Assembly (NCBI GenBank): GCA_934402155.1
Contig: CAKRTP010000034.1
Span: forward strand, 1 to 16,533
Direction of reading: 5' to 3'
From: an uncultured Blautia sp.
GTDB lineage: Bacteria > Bacillota > Clostridia > Lachnospirales > Lachnospiraceae
DNA length: 16,533 nt
The translations under genes and the position numbers were made by a program. The stretch's first letter is position 1; each line of letters starts with the position of its first letter. This document shows, in pieces, positions 1 to 7,036 of this stretch. The notes under the pieces were generated by a model. That model did no database searches. It was not told where the DNA came from and was given only the letters and a program-made list of their open reading frames with translations.

Positions 1-14
1 CCTGTGAACAGTTA

Positions 15-173
15 CAATTATTTTATCTTTACAAAAGAATAACACTTCAAGTATACTTGAAGTCAAGGAGGTTTTTTATTATGCATACTTATACAATTCG
101 GGAAATATCTGAACTTTTTTCTCTTCCGGCTTCCACACTTCGCTATTATGAAAGCGAAGGTCTGCTTCCACTT
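15..173 (+). repeat. 159-bp direct repeat, left copy (merR promoter plus first 31 codons)
   Basis: This segment aligns without gaps to 942-1100 at a constant offset of 927 bp. There are three mismatches: 26 T/C, 99 C/A and 122 T/A. It contains a promoter, a 20-bp palindrome, the ribosome binding site and codons 1-31 of the merR-like gene. Identity stops abruptly after 173, where the 3' end of the HEPN gene begins, and before 15. The two copies flank the HEPN-MNT module, as expected for an insertion with a long target duplication or for a partial tandem duplication. Both differences inside the coding part are synonymous (CGG/AGG Arg, TCT/TCA Ser). Confidence 0.95.
28..63 (+). promoter_or_regulatory. 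Promoter and operator of the truncated merR copy
   Basis: A -35 box TTTACA (28-33) and a -10 box TATACT (52-57) are 18 bp apart. The -10 lies at the centre of a perfect 20-bp palindrome, ACTTCAAGTATACTTGAAGT (44-63). The whole arrangement is identical to that at 955-990, so this orphan copy should still bind the regulator. Transcription from it would run antisense into the 3' end of the HEPN gene. Confidence 0.65.
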
Positions 174-233
174 CTCCGGCTTTTACATGTCTCCTCCCAG
201 CAATCTCTCAACTGCCCCTTTAAAATCATATAA
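81..233 (+). pseudogene. Truncated duplicate of MerR-family regulator
   Basis: The reading frame starts at an ATG preceded by AAGGAGG (65-71) and matches codons 1-31 of the intact gene at 1008-1412. After the junction at 173/174 it reads 19 unrelated codons, antisense to the HEPN gene, and stops at 231-233. The 50-codon product would keep the N-terminal helix-turn-helix up to about the LRYYE motif. It would lose the rest of the winged helix and the dimerising coiled coil, so it is probably non-functional. Promoter and ribosome binding site are intact, so a short peptide could be made. Confidence 0.85.
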
Positions 234-593
234 TTTATCAATATACTCTTGTATAATCGTCTGGCAATGTTCTTTCACAATTACACCATCATAATCATGT
301 GCAAGTTGATTTCGTATTTTCAACATATCTATCCATTCATCACCTGTAATCAGATTAGCCTGAAAAGATTGTCTCAGTACCTCTCTGGGAGAGCCTGTAA
401 CAAATCCGGTTATTGCGTAATACTGAATCAGAATATCTTTCATAACTTTCCATGCCAGATCAAATGTAATACTAAATTTTGCACTGGTTCCGCTAAGTAC
501 AAATGAATCTGACAGATCACGTTGTCTGGCTTCTGCAAGAGAATCCAGCGAATTCTTAAATGATTCAAATCTTCTTGTAAATTTCTCGTCCAT
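183..593 (-). CDS. HEPN-domain toxin, HI0074-like (partner of MNT nucleotidyltransferase)
   Basis: The 136-residue protein resembles the HI0074 'nucleotidyltransferase substrate binding' family, which is a HEPN fold. It carries the RNase-type motif R-x4-H-x-Y (Arg94, His99, Tyr101, reading RNQLAHDY). In characterised HEPN-MNT pairs the HEPN protein is an RNase toxin, and the MNT protein silences it by adding AMP to the motif tyrosine; that this pair behaves the same way is inference. The start chosen is the ATG at 593, because family similarity begins at MDEKF and upstream in-frame sequence lies inside the MNT gene. The gene overlaps the MNT 3' end by 29 bp, which indicates translational coupling with the antitoxin first. 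The stop codon lies only 10 bp from the repeat junction at 173/174. Confidence 0.88.
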   Translation of the reverse strand: MDEKFTRRFESFKNSLDSLAEARQRDLSDSFVLSGTSAKFSITFDLAWKVMKDILIQYYAITGFVTGSPREVLRQSFQANLITGDEWIDMLKIRNQLAHDYDGVIVKEHCQTIIQEYIDKLYDFKGAVERLLGGDM

Positions 594-852
594 ATTGTTT
601 AATGTCCTCCAACAATAACTGATTTTTACAGGTATCAAGATCAACCAGATCAATGGTATATAAAGTTGGTATATCTTCCAGGTCTTCCTCCAGTTCAAAA
701 ATGTCACATGCTGCCACACCGGACACTGCAATATCAATATCACTGCGTGCCGTTGCAGTTCCCTTGGCTCTGGATCCAAACAAGATTATTTTGCGTGCAC
801 CGTAAGCACTGCAGCGCTGTATGATTTCTTCCATAATTTCATCAATCTGCAT
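565..852 (-). CDS. MNT-type minimal nucleotidyltransferase antitoxin (HI0073-like)
   Basis: This 95-residue protein has the length and signature of minimal nucleotidyltransferases. The motif G26-S27-x10-D38-I-D40 (GSRAKGTATARSDID) gives the metal-binding aspartates, and a third acidic position is likely Asp68 in TIDLVDL. In HEPN-MNT systems it uses ATP to modify and inactivate the HEPN partner. The ATG at 852 is preceded on the minus strand by GGGGGA seven bases upstream. It is the first gene of a two-gene unit, with the HEPN toxin overlapping its 3' end. An extended -10 promoter lies just upstream. It could alternatively act as an unlinked nucleotidyltransferase, but the adjacent, overlapping HEPN gene makes the pair the best reading. 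Confidence 0.9.
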   Translation of the reverse strand: MQIDEIMEEIIQRCSAYGARKIILFGSRAKGTATARSDIDIAVSGVAACDIFELEEDLEDIPTLYTIDLVDLDTCKNQLLLEDIKQYGREIYKKI

Positions 853-874
853 AGTGCTTCCCCCTTTATTTTTA

Positions 875-883
875 ATTATACCA
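875..883 (-). promoter_or_regulatory. Extended -10 promoter of the HEPN-MNT module
   Basis: On the minus strand TGGTATAAT gives a consensus -10 with an upstream TG element, 22 bp before the start codon of the MNT gene. No good -35 box is seen at 17 bp (AACAAA only), which fits an extended -10 promoter. The module therefore carries its own promoter and does not depend on the flanking merR promoters. Confidence 0.55.
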
Positions 884-941
884 GAAATCTATTTAACTTT
901 GTTCTGTTACGGCACATTACAAATGCCGCCAGAGGCAATAC

Positions 942-1100
942 CAATTATTTTACCTTTACAAAAGAATAACACTTCAAGTATACTTGAAGTCAAGGAGGTT
1001 TTTTATTATGCATACTTATACAATTAGGGAAATATCTGAACTTTTTTCACTTCCGGCTTCCACACTTCGCTATTATGAAAGCGAAGGTCTGCTTCCACTT
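942..1100 (+). repeat. 159-bp direct repeat, right copy (intact merR 5' end)
   Basis: This is the partner of 15-173 (156 of 159 positions identical). It reads directly into the complete merR-like gene. The left edge at 941/942 marks the likely end of the 768-bp inserted segment 174-941, which holds nothing except the HEPN-MNT pair and its promoter region. No transposase gene or clear terminal inverted repeats were seen at the segment ends. Confidence 0.95.
955..990 (+). promoter_or_regulatory. merR promoter with perfect 20-bp operator over the -10 box
   Basis: A -35 box TTTACA (955-960) and a -10 box TATACT (979-984) are spaced 18 bp. The perfect palindrome ACTTCAAGTATACTTGAAGT (971-990) is centred on the -10 element, and the ribosome binding site AAGGAGG follows at once. 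A regulator bound here would control its own transcription, and autoregulation by the adjacent MerR-family protein is the simplest inference. The predicted 5' leader is only about 16 nt. Confidence 0.7.
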
Positions 1101-1412
1101 GTGGAAAAAAATTCTTCCGGTCAGAGAATCTATACCAAAGAACATATCGACCGGCTCCAGTGCATCAACTGTTTTAAGCGTACAGGCATGACGATCCCAC
1201 AGCTTCGGAAGTTTTTTGAGTACGAAACAGATGAGGCACTTTACATCAATGACATCATCCAGTTACTTGAAGATCAGGAAAAACAGCTCGACGAAAAACT
1301 CAGGCAGCTTCAGAAAGATTCCGCACATGTCCATCACAAAGTAAGATATTACAAGGCGATCAAACATGCATTGGAAAACAATCTGCCGCTGCCTGAATGG
1401 GAGGAAGAATAA
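1008..1412 (+). CDS. MerR-family transcriptional regulator
   Basis: The 134-residue protein has an N-terminal MerR winged helix (residues 1-70, with TIREISELF, STLRYYESEGLL and RIYTKEHIDRL) and a probable coiled-coil dimerisation helix (about 80-118). There is no cysteine cluster typical of metal-sensing MerR proteins; it contains only one Cys, near residue 47. Its length resembles small AdhR/NmlR-like members, but the ligand is unknown. The start is the ATG at 1008, preceded by AAGGAGG at 992-998; an upstream in-frame extension to 984 would run through the operator and has no ribosome binding site. The first 31 codons are duplicated at 81-173. Nearby candidates for regulation are itself and possibly the converging MATE gene, but no second copy of its operator was found there. 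Confidence 0.92.
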   Translation: MHTYTIREISELFSLPASTLRYYESEGLLPLVEKNSSGQRIYTKEHIDRLQCINCFKRTGMTIPQLRKFFEYETDEALYINDIIQLLEDQEKQLDEKLRQLQKDSAHVHHKVRYYKAIKHALENNLPLPEWEEE

Positions 1413-1432
1413 ACATAAATGTTCATTTATGT
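1413..1432. terminator. Weak bidirectional hairpin between convergent merR and MATE genes
   Basis: An 8-9 bp AT-rich inverted repeat, ACATAAATG against CATTTATGT, surrounds a very short loop. On the plus strand it is followed by a T-rich stretch (ACCATTTTCTTTT), and on the minus strand by TTTATTCTTCC. It sits between two convergent stop codons and overlaps the MATE stop. The stem is low in GC, so termination strength is doubtful. Confidence 0.4.
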
Positions 1433-2809
1433 ACCATTTTCTTTTGTCAGCTTATGTATCCAATTATAGCTTCTAAATCTCATAAAAACCGGAATACCTT
1501 TAAAAAACTGGTCTGATTGTATTGCCAGCACCACCATTTCTACGGGCAGTTTCCATACAAAAGCAGCCAGAAATGATAACGGCATAACAATTCCCCATGT
1601 AGAGATCATATTCATCCACAAGCAATATCTGGTATCTCCCGCTCCCTGAAGGATTCCCACATGCACAGGCATTTGATATGACATGCCGACCATGACCAAA
1701 CTCATGATCACAATAAGATGGTCTGCCAGAATAGCTGCTGTTTCACTCATCTTATACATGGATAAAAGTGGATTTTTAAAAAGTATCAGAAGAACTGCCA
1801 AAAAAATGCCTATCCCAATATCAATAACAGAAAGTGTTCTCCCTGCTGCCTTCACTCTTTCTGTATTTCCATTTCCAATCTCTTTTCCGATGATGACTGA
1901 TGATGCGGAGGAAATCGCCACAATAATTACTTTCATATACTGAAAAAATGTGCTGGAGACAGAATTTGCTGCAATAGCATCATCGGATAAATGTCCCATA
2001 ATAGCTGTCTGCATTGGTACGGATACTGCCCATAAAAGTGAAGTTGCCAGAATTGGTACAAATACTTTTATGTAATCTTTCTGAAGAGTTTTTTCCCATA
2101 TATGGTTCTTTTCTTCTTTTATCCTGGAAAAAAACCTGATTTTTTTGTCTGCCACTGCCACATAAAAAAATACTATACATATTTCAGCTGTCCTGGCAAT
2201 CAATGTACCAATTGCGGCTCCACGAATACCCAGTTCTGGAAAACCGCAATGTCCAAAAATCAACAGGTAATTTATTCCACCATTTAAAATAAGTGAAACA
2301 CAAGATATCAATACCGATATTTTTATGACCTCAATGCTTCTCAGCATAGATATCATAAGATTGCTGAATAAAAAGAAAACAAAACTCCACTTTAAAATGT
2401 TAAGATATAATATTCCCTCTGCGATCAGCTCATCTGAACTTGTAAATATTCTGATCAATTGCTCTGGTATGCATGCACAGATTAAAAATACTGCACAACT
2501 CGCCAAAGCAGTTATTTTACCTGCAACTCTGGTAAGATTTCGCACTGCTTTTCTATTGTCCTGTCCCCAGTATTGAGAAGCCAGCACCACCAGTGCATTT
2601 CCAATAGCCATTCCAATTTGCTGTACAATAAAGAAAATCTGATTAACTGTAGCTGCTCCTGAAAGTGCTACCTGACTGTAACTCCCAAGCATGATATTGT
2701 CCAGCATATTTACACTGTAGGCAATCAGATTTTGAAAAGCAATACCTGCAATCAATCCTGCCAGAACCTGATAAAATTTTTTGTCTCTGATAAAAAAACG
2801 GTTTTGCAT
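1427..2809 (-). CDS. MATE-family multidrug efflux transporter
   Basis: This 460-residue, highly hydrophobic protein has the size and pattern of a MATE (multi-antimicrobial extrusion) transporter. It has about 12 membrane segments in two similar halves. Recognisable family features are the N-terminal stretch with NLIAYSVNMLDNIMLGSYSQ, ASQYWGQ after the second helix, and a second-half loop with MPVHVGILQGAGDTRY. Such proteins export cationic drugs or metabolites from the cell in exchange for Na+ or H+. The start ATG is preceded by AGAAGGA. It lies downstream of the TRAP operon terminator (2846-2877) and converges on merR. No clear promoter is visible, so read-through from the operon is possible. 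Its substrate cannot be told from sequence. Confidence 0.92.
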   Translation of the reverse strand: MQNRFFIRDKKFYQVLAGLIAGIAFQNLIAYSVNMLDNIMLGSYSQVALSGAATVNQIFFIVQQIGMAIGNALVVLASQYWGQDNRKAVRNLTRVAGKITALASCAVFLICACIPEQLIRIFTSSDELIAEGILYLNILKWSFVFFLFSNLMISMLRSIEVIKISVLISCVSLILNGGINYLLIFGHCGFPELGIRGAAIGTLIARTAEICIVFFYVAVADKKIRFFSRIKEEKNHIWEKTLQKDYIKVFVPILATSLLWAVSVPMQTAIMGHLSDDAIAANSVSSTFFQYMKVIIVAISSASSVIIGKEIGNGNTERVKAAGRTLSVIDIGIGIFLAVLLILFKNPLLSMYKMSETAAILADHLIVIMSLVMVGMSYQMPVHVGILQGAGDTRYCLWMNMISTWGIVMPLSFLAAFVWKLPVEMVVLAIQSDQFFKGIPVFMRFRSYNWIHKLTKENGT

Positions 2810-2845
2810 TTTCCTTCTACCTCTGTAATCTCTCAGCTATAAGAA

Positions 2846-2877
2846 AAGAGCATATCCTTTCATCTTGATATGCTCTT
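2846..2877 (-). terminator. Intrinsic terminator of the catabolic/TRAP operon
   Basis: A perfect 11-bp stem (AAGAGCATATC at 2846-2856 with GATATGCTCTT at 2867-2877) and a 10-nt loop lie 17 bp beyond the dctP stop. On the minus strand the stem runs into TTTTCTTA, giving a short U-tract. It marks the end of the long operon before the MATE gene. Confidence 0.7.
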
Positions 2878-2894
2878 ATATCTTCTTTAAAATA

Positions 2895-3935
2895 TTACTT
2901 TTCCAGATAACTGTCAACCAGTTCATCTCCTACCTGTTCTCGTATTGAATCACAGGTATCCTGCGAAAGCTGGCGCATCTGCGCATATAATTCTTCAGAT
3001 GGAGTGATAACCTCTGTTCCAGATTCCTCAATAATCTTTAATCTGTCCTCAATTCTCTCATCTGCCTGCTCTCTGGCATAATTTTTAGCAGTAACAGCTG
3101 CCTCTGTCATAATCTCCTGTTCTTCTTCATTCAAACTGTCAAATAGTTCTTCATTCATAAATAACACGATATAATGAGGCAGATGGTTTGTCTCCACAAT
3201 ATAATCCTGCTGTTCATAAAGCTTGCCTGACACAATAACTTCTACAGGATTTTCCTCCGCGTCTATAGTTTTCTGCTGTAAACCAATATACACTTCACTG
3301 AATGCCATAGGTGTCGGATTAGAATTGAGATTTTTCCAGAAAGAAAGCTGATTTGCATTTTCCATAGTTCGAATCTTCTGACCTTTAAAATCATTAATAT
3401 CTTCAATTTTTACATTTGTCGTCATCACTCGAAATCCCTGGTCTGCAATACTCAACAGTTCATATCCGTATTTATTATATGCTGCTTCCAGTTCTCCATA
3501 AAACTCCTCATTATCCACTGCTTTTCGTGCATCTTCAATAGAATCAAACGCACATGGATAATCAAACACTGCAGTTTCCGGAATATAACTTACCTGTGGT
3601 GCTGTATTCTGCACAACAAAAGGAATGTCTCCCTCTTCGCAGCTCTCCAGCAGCTCAGAATCATTTCCAATGGTAGAGTTTGGATAAATATCAATTGCCA
3701 TCTTTCCACCACTGAGCTTTGAAACTTCCTCTGCAAACTTTTCTGCAAAAACCTGCGTCACGGTATCCTCCGGGCTGCTTGTCCCCAATGGCCATGCATA
3801 AACTGCTTTTTCCTCTTTCTCATCTTCCTTTGTGATACCACATCCGGAGATGCCGGAACAGACAGCAGACATAATAATTACAAGGGTTATACATGATGTG
3901 ATATTTTTTTTGATCATTTTTTTCTCTTTTCTCAT
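2895..3935 (-). CDS. dctP: TRAP transporter solute-binding lipoprotein, DctP family
   Basis: The 346-residue protein is the extracytoplasmic binding component of a TRAP transporter, normally specific for carboxylates. It begins with a positively charged stretch, a hydrophobic segment and a lipobox ISGC with Cys32 as the likely lipidated residue, so it is membrane-anchored outside the cell. DctP family landmarks include GFRVMTTN, the GQKIRTM segment holding the usual carboxylate-binding Arg, PTPMAFSEVYIGLQQ and IDAEENP. The ATG at 3935 is chosen because GGAGGG lies 7 bp upstream, overlapping the dctM stop; a TTG two codons earlier has poorer spacing. It is the last gene of the operon and is followed by a terminator. 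The ligand is unknown, but an organic acid matching the upstream enzymes is expected. Confidence 0.95.
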   Translation of the reverse strand: MRKEKKMIKKNITSCITLVIIMSAVCSGISGCGITKEDEKEEKAVYAWPLGTSSPEDTVTQVFAEKFAEEVSKLSGGKMAIDIYPNSTIGNDSELLESCEEGDIPFVVQNTAPQVSYIPETAVFDYPCAFDSIEDARKAVDNEEFYGELEAAYNKYGYELLSIADQGFRVMTTNVKIEDINDFKGQKIRTMENANQLSFWKNLNSNPTPMAFSEVYIGLQQKTIDAEENPVEVIVSGKLYEQQDYIVETNHLPHYIVLFMNEELFDSLNEEEQEIMTEAAVTAKNYAREQADERIEDRLKIIEESGTEVITPSEELYAQMRQLSQDTCDSIREQVGDELVDSYLEK

Positions 3936-3947
3936 ATACAATCCCTC

Positions 3948-5234
3948 CTACAAGGCAAGGCTGATTGCCGGAACAAACGTGATCAGCAGTAATGCTATAA
4001 GAAACAGAACAATCATAGGAACTGCTTTCCTGGCAATCTCCATAACAGGTACGCCTGACATAGATCCGGCCACAAACAGATTCACTCCCAATGGAGGAGT
4101 AACAAATCCAACGGCCAGATTGACTACCATCATGATACCAAACTGTATCGGATTCATTCCAATCTCCACAATAATAGGAAGAAGTATCGGTGTTGTAATC
4201 AGAATTGCAGGACTGGTATCCATTACCATTCCCACAAATAAAAGGAACAGATTAATCACCAGAAGAATAATAACCGGATTTGAAAAACTGTTCAATATCC
4301 ATCCACTGATTCCCTGTGGTACCTTCAGAAGTGTAAGAACCCGGGAAAACGCAGTAGATGCGATCAGGATCAGAAGTAGTGGTCCATATGTATGTACTGC
4401 TTCTGATAAAATTGCCAGAATATCCTTTACCCTGAGAGATTTATAGATTACAAGACTTACAAAAAGCGCATAAAATACAGAAATTACTGCAGCCTCTGTC
4501 GGAGAAGCAATTCCACCATATATGCATCCCAGAATAATAACCGGTGTCAGAATTGCCCAGATTCCATCTTTCATCAACTTTATCAGGCCTCTTGATCTGA
4601 GCGTGTCCACTACCATATGAATACTTTCCTTATCTTCTCCATGCTTCCAACAGTAAAACTTCGCATATCCCATCAGTAAAACTGCAATCAGGATTCCGGG
4701 AACGATTCCTGCTTTAAATAAATTTCCTACTGACTCACCAGATGCCATAGAAAATAAGATAAACGGAATACTTGGAGGTATGATTACTCCCAATCCTCCG
4801 GCAACCGCTACAATTGCTGTAGAAAATTTCTTATCATAACCGAGGTTTGTAAGAATTGGTATTGTCATGCTTCCTACTGCTGCTACTGTTGCAGGTGCTG
4901 ATCCCGAAATTGCTCCATAAAACAGACAGGTAATAATTACTGCACAAGGAACACCCGCTCTGAAATTTCCAATAAAATAGGTAAACACATCAAAAATCTT
5001 TCTTGATACACCACCTCTTGCCATGATGATTCCTGAAAGAACAAACATCGGAATTGCAAGAAGCGGAAAGCTGTCAAGACCGCCCAGCATAGAACGAAGT
5101 ACATAAGACACACTTCCTGCAAATCCAGGATCAATGATTCCTGGAAAAAGTGATGCTATTCCTACAGAACTGGCAATCGGAACTGCCACGATCAGCAGCA
5201 CAAAAAATACGACAAAAATTGCTATTCCCTGCAT
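3948..5234 (-). CDS. dctM: TRAP transporter large permease, DctM family
   Basis: The 428-residue polytopic protein has the normal DctM length (about 425-430 residues) and roughly 12 membrane segments. Landmarks are the GIIMARGG region near the N-terminus, the GAISGSAPATVAAVGSM loop, GLGVIIPPSIP and the C-terminal GFVTPPLGVNLFVAGS. It forms the Na+-driven translocation channel with DctQ. The frame is open upstream to 5336, but the ATG at 5234 begins the first membrane segment and has GAAGGAGGG just before it. It overlaps dctQ by 13 bp and is followed 12 bp later by dctP, so the three are translationally coupled. Confidence 0.96.
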   Translation of the reverse strand: MQGIAIFVVFFVLLIVAVPIASSVGIASLFPGIIDPGFAGSVSYVLRSMLGGLDSFPLLAIPMFVLSGIIMARGGVSRKIFDVFTYFIGNFRAGVPCAVIITCLFYGAISGSAPATVAAVGSMTIPILTNLGYDKKFSTAIVAVAGGLGVIIPPSIPFILFSMASGESVGNLFKAGIVPGILIAVLLMGYAKFYCWKHGEDKESIHMVVDTLRSRGLIKLMKDGIWAILTPVIILGCIYGGIASPTEAAVISVFYALFVSLVIYKSLRVKDILAILSEAVHTYGPLLLILIASTAFSRVLTLLKVPQGISGWILNSFSNPVIILLVINLFLLFVGMVMDTSPAILITTPILLPIIVEIGMNPIQFGIMMVVNLAVGFVTPPLGVNLFVAGSMSGVPVMEIARKAVPMIVLFLIALLLITFVPAISLAL

Positions 5235-5716
5235 TCTTCGCCCTCCTTCAATTCTTTTATTTTCTTCCATATCTGCTGGAGTAATCGGAACTCTGCCAGT
5301 ATAAATCCCAGCATTGGTGCTGCCTGAAGAATCCACATCGGCATTCCCATAGCTGTACTTGTCCGTCCGCTTTCCATAACTTTAAAAAATGATGTGCATG
5401 ACTGAGGAATCAGATATCCAAAAAATATTGCCTCTATTACATAGTCCACACATAAAATAAATGTTTTAAGTTTAAATGAAAATGCAGAAATAAACTGATC
5501 AATACGAATTGCAATTGAATTGCGTACCGCAAAACCAATACTTAAAAATCCACTCCACACAAACAGATATCTGGTAAGTTCCTCTGTCCATGAAATAGAG
5601 CAATTAAAAAGGTATCTTGCAACAATCTGTGCTCCCATTACAATCGTCATTACTGAGAGAAGTACGATCATTACAGCTTCCTCAAAATATTCATTCAACC
5701 ATTTTATAACTTTCAC
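5222..5716 (-). CDS. dctQ: TRAP transporter small permease, DctQ family
   Basis: The 164-residue protein has four hydrophobic segments and typical DctQ elements: QIVARYLFN, ISWTEELTRYLFVW and a later SGRTSTAMGMPMW loop. It pairs with DctM in the membrane. The start is a GTG at 5716, preceded by AGGAGG five bases upstream; no ATG is available. It overlaps the dctM start by 13 bp. A 106-bp gap containing a strong stem-loop separates it from the upstream MFS gene, so the TRAP part may have its own mRNA processing or expression level. Confidence 0.94.
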   Translation of the reverse strand: MKVIKWLNEYFEEAVMIVLLSVMTIVMGAQIVARYLFNCSISWTEELTRYLFVWSGFLSIGFAVRNSIAIRIDQFISAFSFKLKTFILCVDYVIEAIFFGYLIPQSCTSFFKVMESGRTSTAMGMPMWILQAAPMLGFILAEFRLLQQIWKKIKELKEGEECRE

Positions 5717-5773
5717 AAGGTCCTCCTTTTCTGAAACAGCCCTATATGCTGTTCCTGTACGATGCCCTATGAG

Positions 5774-5817
5774 TACAGGCCGTCCGGTTAACTGATCCGG
5801 TTAACTGACGGCCTGTA
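5774..5817 (-). repeat. 11-bp-stem hairpin enclosing a tandem 13-bp repeat, between MFS and TRAP genes
   Basis: A perfect inverted repeat (TACAGGCCGTC at 5774-5784, GACGGCCTGTA at 5807-5817) encloses two adjacent copies of TCCGGTTAACTGA (5783-5795 and 5796-5808). It starts 6 bp after the MFS stop codon. No T-run follows the stem on either strand, so it does not look like a simple intrinsic terminator. It may be an mRNA processing or stability element, or a DNA operator: GTTAACTGAT resembles half of the GntR site at 15132-15147 (AACTGATGCATCAGTT). Confidence 0.7.
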
Positions 5818-5822
5818 TATCT

Positions 5823-7016
5823 CTACCTTTTGCTACTTTCTATCATTTTTCTGTAACCTGCATTGACAAAAACTGCAAGACCTACACCAATGGCTGTTAT
5901 CACAATATTCAGAATAACCACTGCACCGGCACCTTTTTCAGCACCTATTTTTCCTGCAAGCGATAAAATCGTATAATTTGATAAACTGGATGCGATCATA
6001 ATAATGCTGGTAATTGTTCCTTTAATATCTGGAAACAGATCATTCACCGTCGCTGTTGCAAGCTGAAGAACACCTCCTGCTGCAGAATATCCGATCACAA
6101 ACGCTCCTATCATACAAATCTGAGGAGTTTTTATCATATAAACCAGACTCAGCATGATCAGCGAAATAACTGGATAGATCAACAGGAAACGAACTGCTTT
6201 AAACCTGCTCACCAGCATTGCAGTAACAAAGATTGCCAGAATAGTTCCTGCTGAATAAAATGTCTGCATGGAACCTGGATCTGTCATGCCAGCAACTTCT
6301 TTGCCAAATGTCTGTGCACAATTGAGCCAGAGCTGAAAAGTTGCTGTACATGTGAATCCAATTAAAATCAACGCTACACTCTGAGGTGTAAACTTAGCTT
6401 TTTTAAGGCTCTGTAAAAAAGAATCTGATTTATCCTGAGTATTTGCACTTTTGGGCATTGGTACGATCAATACCAAAATACCTATTATCAAAATTGCACC
6501 TGCCGCCAAATACATTAAAACACTGTAAGGAAAACCTGTTCCGGCAATAAAACCTATCAGAAACGGCATCAATAACTGTGCTACAGAAACAAACAGTTTC
6601 GTCAACATGGTTGCCAGTCCTGATCTTGGTTCCAGAATTTCCACACATGCCGGAATAACTCCTGTATCCAGAAAAGAATTCGCTGCTCCTCCAAGAATCG
6701 CTGCTGCATATGCAACCTGCATATTAGGTGACATTGCAATTCCGACAAAAAACAGAATGTAAAATCCTATCCCTATCAAAGCACAGGGCCGTCGTCCCAT
6801 CTTATCTGAAATCGGACCCGAAAATGGAAGCGAGATCAGACGTCCAAGCCCCAATGCTGCTGCTACAAGTGTTACCTGTTCGATTCCGGCACCCCACTGT
6901 CCGGAAAGGAATTCTTTTATTGCCTGCTGCCCTAATAAAGATGCCCCAATGCCATGTACAAAAAAAGTCAGATATAACACAAATGCACTTACATAATATT
7001 TGTTTTTACCCTGCAT
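5823..7016 (-). CDS. Major facilitator superfamily transporter
   Basis: The 397-residue protein has about 12 hydrophobic segments and the MFS signature GPISDKMGRRP in the loop after helix 2. A hydrophilic central loop (about residues 190-210) separates two six-helix halves. MFS porters of this size move sugars, organic acids or drugs. Its place inside the operon, between aroD and the TRAP genes, suggests uptake of the pathway substrate or export of a product, possibly an aromatic or hydroaromatic acid; the substrate cannot be named from sequence. The ATG at 7016 follows AAGGGAG at good spacing, 20 bp after aroD. Having it next to a complete TRAP system implies two different transported compounds or two transport directions. 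Confidence 0.9.
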   Translation of the reverse strand: MQGKNKYYVSAFVLYLTFFVHGIGASLLGQQAIKEFLSGQWGAGIEQVTLVAAALGLGRLISLPFSGPISDKMGRRPCALIGIGFYILFFVGIAMSPNMQVAYAAAILGGAANSFLDTGVIPACVEILEPRSGLATMLTKLFVSVAQLLMPFLIGFIAGTGFPYSVLMYLAAGAILIIGILVLIVPMPKSANTQDKSDSFLQSLKKAKFTPQSVALILIGFTCTATFQLWLNCAQTFGKEVAGMTDPGSMQTFYSAGTILAIFVTAMLVSRFKAVRFLLIYPVISLIMLSLVYMIKTPQICMIGAFVIGYSAAGGVLQLATATVNDLFPDIKGTITSIIMIASSLSNYTILSLAGKIGAEKGAGAVVILNIVITAIGVGLAVFVNAGYRKMIESSKR

Positions 7017-7036
7017 TGCTTTCTCCCTTCTCCTGT

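Noticed and set aside
183..779. 198-residue version of the HEPN protein starting at 779
   Set aside because: The first 62 residues are read through the MNT gene in another frame and show no family similarity. The ATG at 593 starts the conserved HEPN domain.
3832..4446. 204-codon open frame on the plus strand
   Set aside because: It is antisense to dctM and dctP, its low-complexity Ile/Thr/Arg-rich product matches no family, and it has no ribosome binding site.
5235..5336. 34-residue N-terminal extension of DctM
   Set aside because: It overlaps dctQ coding sequence, is not hydrophobic, and lacks a ribosome binding site, whereas the ATG at 5234 has GGAGGG and begins the first membrane helix.
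5774..5817. Terminator between MFS and TRAP genes
   Set aside because: The stem is strong but no T-run follows on either strand, and the internal tandem repeat suggests another role.
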